DNA of 31,812 bases from Bacillota bacterium. Its GTDB lineage: Bacteria > Bacillota > Dethiobacteria > Dethiobacterales > Dethiobacteraceae. The stretch is taken from the NCBI GenBank assembly GCA_012800215.1, contig JAAZJT010000109.1, positions 1-31,812 of the forward strand. Reading direction: 5' to 3'. Every line of letters begins with the position of its first letter. The first letter of the stretch is position 1. The notes beneath the pieces were generated by a model. The model was not told where the DNA came from and did no database searches. It was given only the letters and a program-made list of their open reading frames with translations. This document shows, piece after piece, positions 24,638 through 31,812 of this stretch. The translations under genes were made by a program, and so were the position numbers.

Positions 24638-25124
24638 CAGAAAGGTTATATTGTTGAATAAAGTAGTTAAGAATTTCGCGACGACGGATGATGCCAATAA
24701 AAATGTCGTGGTCATCTACTACAGGGACAAAGTTTTGTGTTGCAACCAAACTTAGCAGGTTCTCGATTTTTGCCCTGATGCGGACAGGCTTATTTTTCAC
24801 ACGCCTGGGAATTTCCTGTATCAGGATTTTTTCTGTATTAGCGAAGGTTAAGCCCGGTGTATTTTTCATTTTCCAGAGCAAGTCACCCTCTGTTAGGGTG
24901 CCTGCGTATCTTCCTTCCTGATCAATTAGAGGTAGGGCGGAATATCTATGGTACTCCATTTTCTCCATCGCTTGCCGCATAGTACAAGAAATAGGCAGGT
25001 AAATTACTTCTTTTTTAGGTAGTAAGAAAAAAGCAATATTAATGGGTAAAACCTCTTTTCTGCTCTTTAAATTCGGCTTCATGCCCAGATTATTAATTCC
25101 AGATAAAATCTGATAATCCTTCAT
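24630..25124 (-). CDS. CBS-pair domain protein
   Basis: Two CBS motifs are visible: IYLPISCTMRQAMEKMEYHRYSALPLID...GTLTEGDLLW and RVKNKPVRIRAKIENLLSLVATQNFVPVVDD...GIIRRREILNYF. CBS pairs bind adenosyl nucleotides and usually sense energy state or SAM. The longest frame starts at ATG 25124, but there is no RBS there. A second ATG at 25082 also lacks one. The best-placed RBS, AGAGGT (25056-25051), is 7 bases before ATT 25043, giving an N-terminus (M)NIAFFLLPKKEVIYL that fits the way I expect such proteins to begin. The start is therefore uncertain, with a possible non-standard ATT. The gene is divergent from the peptide transporter operon. Confidence 0.82.
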   Translation of the reverse strand: MKDYQILSGINNLGMKPNLKSRKEVLPINIAFFLLPKKEVIYLPISCTMRQAMEKMEYHRYSALPLIDQEGRYAGTLTEGDLLWKMKNTPGLTFANTEKILIQEIPRRVKNKPVRIRAKIENLLSLVATQNFVPVVDDHDIFIGIIRRREILNYFIQQYNLSAL

Positions 25125-25280
25125 GGGTATTACTGCAAATTACTAAATGCATTGGAAGATATTCGTAGTACAGATTAAGCAGGAAATTAGCTTTTTTAGG
25201 CGAATTTAATACGTTAAGCTTAAAATAAGCATAAAAAATGCGATGAGGGTATTGGCTTATTTCAAGGGGGAATAAAACAA

Positions 25281-26198
25281 ATGGCACAATATATTGTCAA
25301 ACGTATTGCGTTAGCTATTATAACATTATTTGTTGTATCTACATTTACTTTTTTTCTAATGTTTTTAGTACCAGGCGGACCGTTTCTTTCAGAAAAAGCT
25401 CCATCTCCGGCCACTCTTAAGGCTCTAGAAGAAAAATACGGTTTGAATCTGCCGGTAACTCAACAGTATAAAAATTATATGCTGCGCTTATTAAAGGGTG
25501 ACCTGGGGACATCCCTTAAACAACGCGGCCGTGAAGTTAATAATATTATTGCAACAAGATTTCCGGTTTCAGCTAAAATAGGTGCAGTTGCTATTTTGAT
25601 TGCAGTGACAGTCGGTGTTACCCTAGGCTCCATAGCTGCTTTAAACAGGGGTAAGCTGCTGGATAGTATCATTATTTTCTTTTCAACATGTGGCATTGCC
25701 GTACCGGGATTCGTGGTTTGTACGGTGTTGATGTATATTTTAGGTCTTAAATTAAATCTTTTGCCTACCTTTGGCCTTACAAGTGGCCGTCATTATATAA
25801 TGCCCGTCATTGCTTTAGCCTTTTATCCCATGTCTTATATTTCCCGCCTAATGCGCTCTTGTATGCTTGATGTTCTTAATCAGGATTATATGCGTACTGC
25901 CAAAGCAAAAGGCCTCTCACAGTGGAAAGCACTATTTAAGCATGCTCTGCGTAATGCAATTTTACCTGTTGTTACCTATCTGGGGCCGCTTCTTGCTTAT
26001 ACTTTAACGGGCAGTTTCATAGTGGAGAAAATTTTTACCATTCCGGGATTGGGCGATTCGTTTATCAGCTCCATTACTGGTCGGGATTATCCGCTAATTA
26101 TGGGAACAACTATCTTTCTTGCTTTTCTGATTATCACAATGAATGTGATAGTGGATATTATTTATAAACTTGTAGATCCTCGTATTAAACTAAGTTAG
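25281..26198 (+). CDS. oppB: Oligopeptide/dipeptide ABC transporter permease B
   Basis: A 305-residue permease with six-helix hydrophobicity. It has the family N-terminus YIVKRIALAIITLFVVSTFTFFLMFLVPG-like opening and coupling loop RTAKAKGLSQWKALFKHALRNA followed by LPVVTYLG. AAGGGGG lies 10 bases before ATG 25281. It is the first gene of a B-C-D-F-A operon. Substrate may be peptides, but Opp/Dpp-type systems also import nickel and other solutes; the neighbouring binding protein looks OppA-like. Confidence 0.9.
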   Translation: MAQYIVKRIALAIITLFVVSTFTFFLMFLVPGGPFLSEKAPSPATLKALEEKYGLNLPVTQQYKNYMLRLLKGDLGTSLKQRGREVNNIIATRFPVSAKIGAVAILIAVTVGVTLGSIAALNRGKLLDSIIIFFSTCGIAVPGFVVCTVLMYILGLKLNLLPTFGLTSGRHYIMPVIALAFYPMSYISRLMRSCMLDVLNQDYMRTAKAKGLSQWKALFKHALRNAILPVVTYLGPLLAYTLTGSFIVEKIFTIPGLGDSFISSITGRDYPLIMGTTIFLAFLIITMNVIVDIIYKLVDPRIKLS

Positions 26199-26213
26199 GC
26201 GGTGTCAAGCAGC

Positions 26214-27290
26214 ATGAAAAATATGCCTTTAAAAATTGATATTAACTCTGACAAGTCATTGCCGTTAACTTTTCATCTTAATCCTGAAGACTTTTTGCCT
26301 GCAGAAGAGGAAGAAAAGCAGGAACTGGTAGTGATGCGGGAAAGTGTTAGTTTTTGGAGCGATGGTTTAAGGCGGTTTCGCAAAAATAAACTCGCCATGG
26401 CCAGTTTATTTGTCGTTATTTTTATGTTGATTTTTGCTTTTATCATTCCAATGTTTTATCCCTATAATTATTACCAACAGATTCGCGGCAGTGAAGCACT
26501 TGCTCCCTTTGAATACTCGGAAAAAGAGCTGGCGGCTAAAGAAGCCGGAGAAAAAATTTTCCCCCATGTATTAGGTACTGATACACTAGGTCGTGATATA
26601 ATGGCCCGTGTAATGATGGGCAGCCGTATTTCCATCCTGGTGGGTATAGTGGCTTCTTCTATTATTCTAATAATAGGTTCGGTTTATGGTGCTATTTCCG
26701 GATATTTTGGTGGTTGGGTCGATACAATCATGATGCGCGTGGTTGATATGATTTATACCGTACCCGATATCCTAATTATTATTTTACTATCGGTTACACT
26801 TAAATATCCCTTGCAGAACTTAGCTACAAAAGCGGGTTTTGCGTGGATTAATAGAGTGGGTGTAGGGCTCATTAGTATTTTTATTGTTTTTTCAATGTTG
26901 TACTGGGTAGGGATGGCACGGATTGTCAGGGGACAAGTGTTGGCTCTGAAGGAATTGGAATATGTATCAGCAGCCAAAGCGTTGGGTGCCAGCCATAAAC
27001 GCATCATTCGCAAACATTTATTAACAAACTGTATTGGCACATTGATTGTAACAACAACTTTACAAATACCAGCATCAATCTTTACTGAAAGTTTTCTTAG
27101 TTTTTTAGGCCTTGGTGTTTCCGCACCCATGCCTTCCTTAGGTTCGCTGGCGGCCACAGCAATTGATGGGATCTATTCATATCCTTATCGTCTCTTTGCT
27201 CCGGCCGTAACCATTAGTATTATTATTTTGGCTTTCAACCTGCTTGGTGATGGGTTGCGGGATGCTTTTGATCCTAAATTAAAAAATTAA
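26214..27290 (+). CDS. oppC: Oligopeptide/dipeptide ABC transporter permease C
   Basis: A 358-residue permease. A soluble N-terminal segment of about 60 residues precedes the first helix (KNKLAMASLFVVIFMLIFAF). HVLGTDTLGRDIMARVMMGSRIS is the characteristic OppC/DppC loop, and SAAKALGASHKRIIRKHLLTN is the EAA coupling loop. ATG 26214 is preferred over GTG 26202, since AGGCGG overlaps the GTG and is about 10 bases from the ATG. An insertion between helices near residues 195-215 carries YPLQNLATKAGFAWINRV, slightly longer than in shorter family members. It pairs with OppB to form the channel. Confidence 0.9.
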   Translation: MKNMPLKIDINSDKSLPLTFHLNPEDFLPAEEEEKQELVVMRESVSFWSDGLRRFRKNKLAMASLFVVIFMLIFAFIIPMFYPYNYYQQIRGSEALAPFEYSEKELAAKEAGEKIFPHVLGTDTLGRDIMARVMMGSRISILVGIVASSIILIIGSVYGAISGYFGGWVDTIMMRVVDMIYTVPDILIIILLSVTLKYPLQNLATKAGFAWINRVGVGLISIFIVFSMLYWVGMARIVRGQVLALKELEYVSAAKALGASHKRIIRKHLLTNCIGTLIVTTTLQIPASIFTESFLSFLGLGVSAPMPSLGSLAATAIDGIYSYPYRLFAPAVTISIIILAFNLLGDGLRDAFDPKLKN

Positions 27291-27305
27291 GGAGGAGGGC
27301 AGCAC

Positions 27306-28313
27306 ATGAGTGAATATTTGGTTGATATCAGAAATTTGAGGCTCTCCTTTTTTACACCGGCGGGCGAAGTTAAAGCACTCAATGATGTTTCAATCCAGAT
27401 GAAACAGGGTGAAGTTCTGGGTATAGTAGGAGAGTCTGGCAGTGGTAAATCTGTTACTGCATATTCATTAATGGGTTTGGTTCCGGAACCTGGCCGTATA
27501 ATTTCCGGTACCATTGATTTTAATGGCCATCGTGTCACTGAAATGACGGAAAAACAGCTGCGTGAAATGCGGGGAAATGAAATCAGCATTATTTTTCAGG
27601 ATCCCATGACTTCTTTGAATCCTGTCTATACTATTGGCAACCAAATTGAGGAAGTCATATTGCTTCATACTACCAAAGACCGTAAGGCAGCCCGGGAACG
27701 TGCCTTAGAATTACTCAATTTGGTAGGTATTAATGAACCACATAAGCGTTTACGGCAATATCCTCATGAGCTCTCGGGTGGTATGCGCCAAAGGGTAATG
27801 ATTGCAATAGCCTTGGCGTGTGAACCAAAGCTTTTAATTGCTGACGAACCTACCACAGCTTTGGATGTTACTATTCAAGCACAGATTTTAGAATTAATGA
27901 ATGATTTGAGAAAAAAAATCGGCATGTCTATTATTATGATTACACATGATTTGGGTGTAGTGGCCAGCATGTGTGAAAAGATTGCCGTTATGTATGCCGG
28001 AAAAATAGTGGAATATGGTACAGCTGAAGAGATTTTTTATAACCCGCAGCATGAATATACTAAGGGATTATTAATGAGTATCCCTAAACTCAATGCAACA
28101 GAACATGAGAAGTTAATACCAATCGAAGGCACACCGGTCGATATGTTAATGCCACCGCAGGGTTGTCCTTTTGCACCGCGTTGTAATAGCTGTATGAAAA
28201 TTTGCCTGCGTGAAATGCCCCCTTATACAGATATTAATGCTGACCATTATAGTGCCTGTTGGTTGCTGCAAAAAGAAGCTTATGAGAGTTTGAAGGGCGG
28301 AGTTGCGCAATGA
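27306..28313 (+). CDS. oppD: Oligopeptide ABC transporter ATPase D
   Basis: A 335-residue ATPase. Walker A GESGSGKS is at 42-49, signature LSGGMRQR at 156-163 and Walker B LLIADEP at 176-182. The C-terminal oligopeptide-transporter domain has the Cys cluster CPFAPRCNSCMKIC, which in relatives binds an iron-sulfur cluster. AAGGAGGAGG is just upstream. The last four bases overlap the next gene (ATGA), so the two ATPases are translationally coupled. Confidence 0.93.
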   Translation: MSEYLVDIRNLRLSFFTPAGEVKALNDVSIQMKQGEVLGIVGESGSGKSVTAYSLMGLVPEPGRIISGTIDFNGHRVTEMTEKQLREMRGNEISIIFQDPMTSLNPVYTIGNQIEEVILLHTTKDRKAARERALELLNLVGINEPHKRLRQYPHELSGGMRQRVMIAIALACEPKLLIADEPTTALDVTIQAQILELMNDLRKKIGMSIIMITHDLGVVASMCEKIAVMYAGKIVEYGTAEEIFYNPQHEYTKGLLMSIPKLNATEHEKLIPIEGTPVDMLMPPQGCPFAPRCNSCMKICLREMPPYTDINADHYSACWLLQKEAYESLKGGVAQ

Positions 28314-29275
28314 GTAAACTAGTTGAGGTAAAAAATTTAAAACAATATTTCCCTGCACCCGGTAATTCTTTGTTCAGTAAGCGCTACCTAAAGGCAGTCG
28401 ATGATGTTTCTTTTTATATCAACAAAGGAGAAACACTGGGTTTAGTCGGTGAATCGGGCTGCGGCAAAACAACTACCGGTAAAACTGTTATTCGTCTTTA
28501 TGAACCTACAGCAGGAAAGATAATTTATAACGGCGAAGATATTACAAAGGTAAATATGCTGCCGTATAGGCGTAAAATGCAGATTGTGTTTCAAGATCCT
28601 TATGCTTCTTTAGACCCGCGGATGACAGTAGCCGATATTGTTGGCGAAGCTATTGATATTCATAAGCTGGCAAAAAGCAAAAAAGAGCGGAAAGAGAGAA
28701 TTATTAGCATCTTAGAACGAGTTGGCTTAAACTCTGAGCATGCCAACCGTTATCCACACGAATTCTCAGGCGGACAAAGGCAGCGTATAGGCATTGCCCG
28801 TTCTCTGGCCGTTAACCCTGAATTTGTAGTCTGTGATGAACCTGTATCAGCACTTGATGTTTCAATTCAGGCGCAAATTATTAATATGTTTGAAGAATTG
28901 CAGGAGGAAATGGGGCTTACGTATCTCTTTATTGCCCACGATCTTTCTGTGGTCAAGCATATTTCTAACCGTATCGGTGTGATGTATTTAGGGAAGCTGG
29001 TGGAGTTGGCCTCAAGTTATGAGTTGACCTTTCACAGCCTGCATCCTTATACTCAGTCTTTAATTTCTGCTATTCCCATTCCTGATCCACAAGTAAGCCG
29101 CACAAGGCAAAGGATTGTTCTGGAAGGCGATGTGCCCAGTCCCTTAGATCCACCTTCAGGGTGCCGTTTCCGGACTCGTTGTCGCTATGCTACAAAAATA
29201 TGTGCAGAGCAGGAACCGGAGTTTAAGGAAGTAGATAATGGCCATTTTGTGGCCTGTCATCATGTTACAAAGTAA
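28310..29275 (+). CDS. oppF: Oligopeptide ABC transporter ATPase F
   Basis: A 321-residue ATPase partner of OppD. Walker A GESGCGKT is at 47-54, signature FSGGQRQR at 152-159, Walker B FVVCDEPVSALD near 172-183, and the C-terminal CRFRTRCRYATKIC cluster. The order D-F with an ATGA overlap is standard for Opp/Dpp operons. Confidence 0.93.
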   Translation: MSKLVEVKNLKQYFPAPGNSLFSKRYLKAVDDVSFYINKGETLGLVGESGCGKTTTGKTVIRLYEPTAGKIIYNGEDITKVNMLPYRRKMQIVFQDPYASLDPRMTVADIVGEAIDIHKLAKSKKERKERIISILERVGLNSEHANRYPHEFSGGQRQRIGIARSLAVNPEFVVCDEPVSALDVSIQAQIINMFEELQEEMGLTYLFIAHDLSVVKHISNRIGVMYLGKLVELASSYELTFHSLHPYTQSLISAIPIPDPQVSRTRQRIVLEGDVPSPLDPPSGCRFRTRCRYATKICAEQEPEFKEVDNGHFVACHHVTK

Positions 29276-29351
29276 TTGATTCTGCTGGGATTTAGTCTTT
29301 CATTTATGAAAGTCTAAATATATAAATGCAAAAAAAGAGGAGGAAAAAGAA

Positions 29352-30965
29352 ATGAAGAAAACTGCATTTCTACTGGCATTATTGATGCTGGTAGGCGGCG
29401 TTTTAGCCGGTTGTGGCGGCGGCGGCAGCAGCAGTGAGGAAATAGTACTGCCTGTCCACATCGGTTCAAACCCCGATACCATCGACCCGGCTTTAAACTC
29501 CGCTGTTGATGGTGCAACATTGATTATTCATGCTTTTGAAGGCCTATACACCTTAGATAAAGACGGTGTACCGGTGCCTGCGCAAGCAGAAAAGGTAGAG
29601 CTTAGCGATGATGAGCTTACCTACACTTTTACACTGCGTGATGGTCTCAAGTGGAGCGACGGCACAGATCTGACAGCTGAAGATTTTGTTTACTCCTGGA
29701 ACAGAGCAGTTGATCCGGAGACAGGTTCTGACTATGAGTATATGTTTGAGTCCATCGTTGGATATCAAGATGCCAGAGAAGGTAAGGGCAAATTAGCTGT
29801 AAAAGCTCTCGATGAGAAAACTTTAGAAGTAAAACTGATTGCTAAAACACCTTACTTCTTGGAATTAACAGCTTTTCCGACTTTCAGTCCTGTGCAAAAA
29901 GCTACTGTTGAAGAAAACGGCGAACAATGGGCACTGGCTCCCGAAACCTATATTGGCAATGGTCCCTATAAAATGACAGAATGGGTACCTTCTTCTCACA
30001 TCGTTTATGAGAAGAATGAAAACTATAGGGATGTAGACGCTTTAGGTCCTGACAAAATCAAATTTGTCTTAATGGGTGACCCCAATGCAGTATTGACTGC
30101 TTTTGAAAAAGGTGAAATTCTCTTTGGTGACGACATTCCCACCGAAGAAATTGATACCTGGAGAGATAAAGATGAGTTTTATATTGAAGGTCAGCTGGGT
30201 ACCTACTATATCAGCTTTAACACTCAAGCTGAGCCCTTTGATAATCCCCTTGTACGGGAAGCGTTTAGCTTAGCCATTAACCGCGAATTCATCTGCAGAG
30301 AAATCGGTAAAGCCGGTCAGCAGCCTGCAGGCGCCTTTGTACCCACCGGTTTAAGAGATGCCGACCCCACTAAAGAATTCCGTGAAGTGGGCGGAAACTA
30401 CTATGATCCCTCAGAAGCTGCATATGAAGATAATTTAGCCAGAGCTAAAGAATTAATGAAAGAAGCCGGCTATGAAAATGGCGAAGGCTTCCCCACAGTA
30501 GAATATATCTATAATGTTGAAAGTGACGGCCACAGACTAATTGCAGAAGCACTGCAACAAATGTGGGCTGAGCTTGGGGTAGAAGTAACCTTAGGATCTC
30601 AAGAATGGAACGCTTTCCTTAACACCCGTAAAAACGGTGACTATCAAATCGCTCGTAACGGCTGGTTAGGAGACTACAATGATCCTATTTCCTTCTTGGA
30701 TATGTGGATCACCGGCAGCGGTAACAACGACGCTCAATGGTCAAATGCAGAATACGACAAGCTGATTGCTGAGATTAAAGCATCCAGTGACCCTGAAGAG
30801 CGTTTCAAAAAAATGCATGAAGCTGAAGACATCATTTTCGAAGAATCCATGCTAGCTCCGATTTATTACTATGTAGATCTCTATCTCATGAGTAATAAAT
30901 TGCAGAATGCATATTCTTCCCCGCTGGGTTACAAATACTTTATGTATGCCACTATTGCGGAATAA
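29352..30965 (+). CDS. oppA: Oligopeptide-binding lipoprotein (OppA/DppE family)
   Basis: A 537-residue SBP family 5 protein. The lipoprotein signal ends in lipobox LAGC (Cys 21) and is followed by a Gly/Ser linker. The mature part has the family hallmarks: IGSNPDTIDPALNS, HAFEGLYTLDKDGVPVPAQAEK, LRDGLKWSDGTDLTAEDFVYSWNRA, and NGPYKMTEWVPSSHIVYEKN. AGGAGG (29338-29343) precedes ATG 29352. It closes the operon, 76 bases after oppF, before a strong terminator. The tyrosine-, glycine- and acid-rich lobes match OppA proteins that bind peptides of several lengths; real ligand unknown. Confidence 0.92.
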   Translation: MKKTAFLLALLMLVGGVLAGCGGGGSSSEEIVLPVHIGSNPDTIDPALNSAVDGATLIIHAFEGLYTLDKDGVPVPAQAEKVELSDDELTYTFTLRDGLKWSDGTDLTAEDFVYSWNRAVDPETGSDYEYMFESIVGYQDAREGKGKLAVKALDEKTLEVKLIAKTPYFLELTAFPTFSPVQKATVEENGEQWALAPETYIGNGPYKMTEWVPSSHIVYEKNENYRDVDALGPDKIKFVLMGDPNAVLTAFEKGEILFGDDIPTEEIDTWRDKDEFYIEGQLGTYYISFNTQAEPFDNPLVREAFSLAINREFICREIGKAGQQPAGAFVPTGLRDADPTKEFREVGGNYYDPSEAAYEDNLARAKELMKEAGYENGEGFPTVEYIYNVESDGHRLIAEALQQMWAELGVEVTLGSQEWNAFLNTRKNGDYQIARNGWLGDYNDPISFLDMWITGSGNNDAQWSNAEYDKLIAEIKASSDPEERFKKMHEAEDIIFEESMLAPIYYYVDLYLMSNKLQNAYSSPLGYKYFMYATIAE

Positions 30966-30977
30966 TAAAGCTTAATA

Positions 30978-31010
30978 AGGGAGGCTGATTTATAAATCAG
31001 CCTCCTTTTT
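30978..31010 (+). terminator. Terminator of the peptide transporter operon
   Basis: GGAGGCTGATTT (30980-30991) is complementary to AAATCAGCCTCC (30994-31005), followed by TTTTT. The innermost pairs open to form the loop. Confidence 0.92.
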
Positions 31011-31149
31011 AATGCCAAAAATCGTATTAACTTATAATTGACAGTAAAGAGCGATTTACTTCCCATTGTGCATCAATTTATGATACAATAATGCGATAAT
31101 ACACTAAAATGTGCAGAACGCTTTGCCAAATGATAAAGGGGTGATGAGA

Positions 31150-31440
31150 TTGAATAAGGAATTGCATGGGAAACGAGTAATCATTAGCGTACTGGGAGAA
31201 GACCGCGTTGGTATTATTGCTGCTGTGGCCAATGTTCTCTCAGAAAATAACATTAATATTCTTGATATTAGCCAGACAATTATGCAAGATCTTTTTACCA
31301 TGATTTTAATTGCTGATCTTGAAAAAAGTGAAATTGATTTAGCTACTTTAAAAGAACGGCTGAAAGAAATAGGGCTGTCTCTAGGTATTAAAATAGATGC
31401 ACAGCATGAAGATGCTTTTCGTTATATGCATCGCATTTAA
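31150..31440 (+). CDS. ACT domain protein, UPF0237 family
   Basis: A 96-residue protein that is essentially one ACT domain: KRVIISVLGEDRVGIIAAVANVL, then NNINILDISQTIMQDLFTMILIADL, the ferredoxin-like amino-acid-binding pattern. TTG 31150 is chosen because AAAGGGG (31134-31140) lies 9 bases before it and the family starts near this point; ATG 31144 is too close to the RBS and ATG-like start 31111 has none. ACT domains usually sense amino acids. In other Firmicutes this gene sits directly before a UPF0210 gene, as here; the pair's role is not established. Confidence 0.88.
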   Translation: MNKELHGKRVIISVLGEDRVGIIAAVANVLSENNINILDISQTIMQDLFTMILIADLEKSEIDLATLKERLKEIGLSLGIKIDAQHEDAFRYMHRI

Positions 31441-31457
31441 AGTAAGGAGTGCATATT

Positions 31458-31812
31458 ATGTTTACAATGCAGGAAATCATGGAAACAATTAAAATGGTTC
31501 AGGAAGAGCATCTGGATATACGCACCATTACCATGGGTATTAGTTTACGGGACTGTGCAGATGAAAATCACGAGCGCGCCTGTCAAAAGATTTATGATAA
31601 AATTACACGCCTTGCCAGTAAACTCGTCCCGGTGGGTGAGGCTCTTGCCAGTGAATACGGTATACCCATTGTGAATAAAAGAATTTCCGTTACACCCATT
31701 GCCATGATTGCTGAAGCAGCGGAGGTGGAGAATTACCTAGACTTTGCCAAAACTTTAGATCGCGCTGCAGCAGAAGTGGGGGTAAATTTTATTGGCGGGT
31801 TTTCTGCCCTTG
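31458..31812 (+). CDS. UPF0210/DUF711 family protein (3' partial)
   Basis: The first 118 codons are in the window and the frame runs off the right edge. AAGGAG (31444-31449) is 8 bases before ATG 31458. The visible part begins MFTMQEIMETIKMVQEEHLD, continues IRTITMGISLRDCAD and VNKRISVTPIAMIAEA, and ends at GVNFIGGFSAL, all typical of UPF0210 proteins, which have a PFL-like fold. It lies 17 bases after the ACT gene. Function unknown. Confidence 0.87.
   Translation, partial: MFTMQEIMETIKMVQEEHLDIRTITMGISLRDCADENHERACQKIYDKITRLASKLVPVGEALASEYGIPIVNKRISVTPIAMIAEAAEVENYLDFAKTLDRAAAEVGVNFIGGFSAL

Noticed and set aside
31038..31089. Promoter TTGACA at 31038 for the ACT gene
   Set aside because: No acceptable -10 box lies 16-18 bases downstream; TACAAT at 31084 is too far away and has no matching -35.

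Overview
The window looks like a chromosomal segment of an anaerobic, low-to-moderate GC Firmicute of the class Clostridia. Support comes from AGGAGG-type ribosome binding sites with mixed ATG/GTG/TTG starts, an S-box (SAM-I) riboswitch, a tryptophan T-box, lipoprotein-type binding proteins, and a corrinoid protein with UroD-fold methyltransferase relatives of the kind found in acetogen-like and methyl-group-using clostridia. No phage genes, transposase, CRISPR array, rRNA or tRNA were seen.

Layout. (1) 1-725: the 3' part of a VanY/LdcB-like D,D-carboxypeptidase with an acidic linker. (2) 750-3490: promoter, SAM-I riboswitch and a metNIQ methionine importer. (3) 3527-6635: promoter, T-box with a readable TGG (Trp) specifier, and a trpXYZ-type importer. 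(4) 6636-24147: a catabolic-looking island. It holds three UroD-superfamily (not HemE) proteins, a corrinoid protein, two GPH-type symporters, a fused TRAP permease with a TAXI receptor, a CdaR/PucR-type activator, glycerate kinase, a hydroxypyruvate reductase-like dehydrogenase and a large FAD oxidoreductase. (5) 24148-25124: two leftward genes, one for a 57-residue glycine-rich membrane-like protein and one for a CBS-pair protein that may start at ATT. (6) 25281-30965: a complete Opp/Dpp peptide ABC importer. (7) 31150-end: an ACT-domain (UPF0237) protein and the start of a UPF0210 protein.

The most unusual part is region 4. Two near-identical UroD-like genes (6931 and 10315) are each followed by an unlabelled 48-codon gene (8113 and 11499). 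The two small proteins are 37/48 identical although their codons differ at many synonymous positions, so they are real and under selection. Between the two units lies the degenerate 3' end of a transporter gene, including its terminator, showing that a symporter/UroD-like/48-aa unit was duplicated and then partly deleted. The UroD-like proteins lack the His-x-Cys...Cys zinc ligands of MtaA-type methyltransferases and carry a conserved EDNW/EGNW segment instead. A 16-bp palindromic element (GTTAYCTGTAACATCG) sits at nearly the same distance before a TACAAT -10 box upstream of both the second symporter and the glycerate kinase operon, and suits an activator site for the CdaR-like protein encoded next door.

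Working model (inference): the island imports one or a few small organic acids or methylated derivatives, processes them with UroD-like and corrinoid proteins and a flavoenzyme, and feeds a C3 product through hydroxypyruvate/D-glycerate to 2-phosphoglycerate. The substrate cannot be read from sequence.
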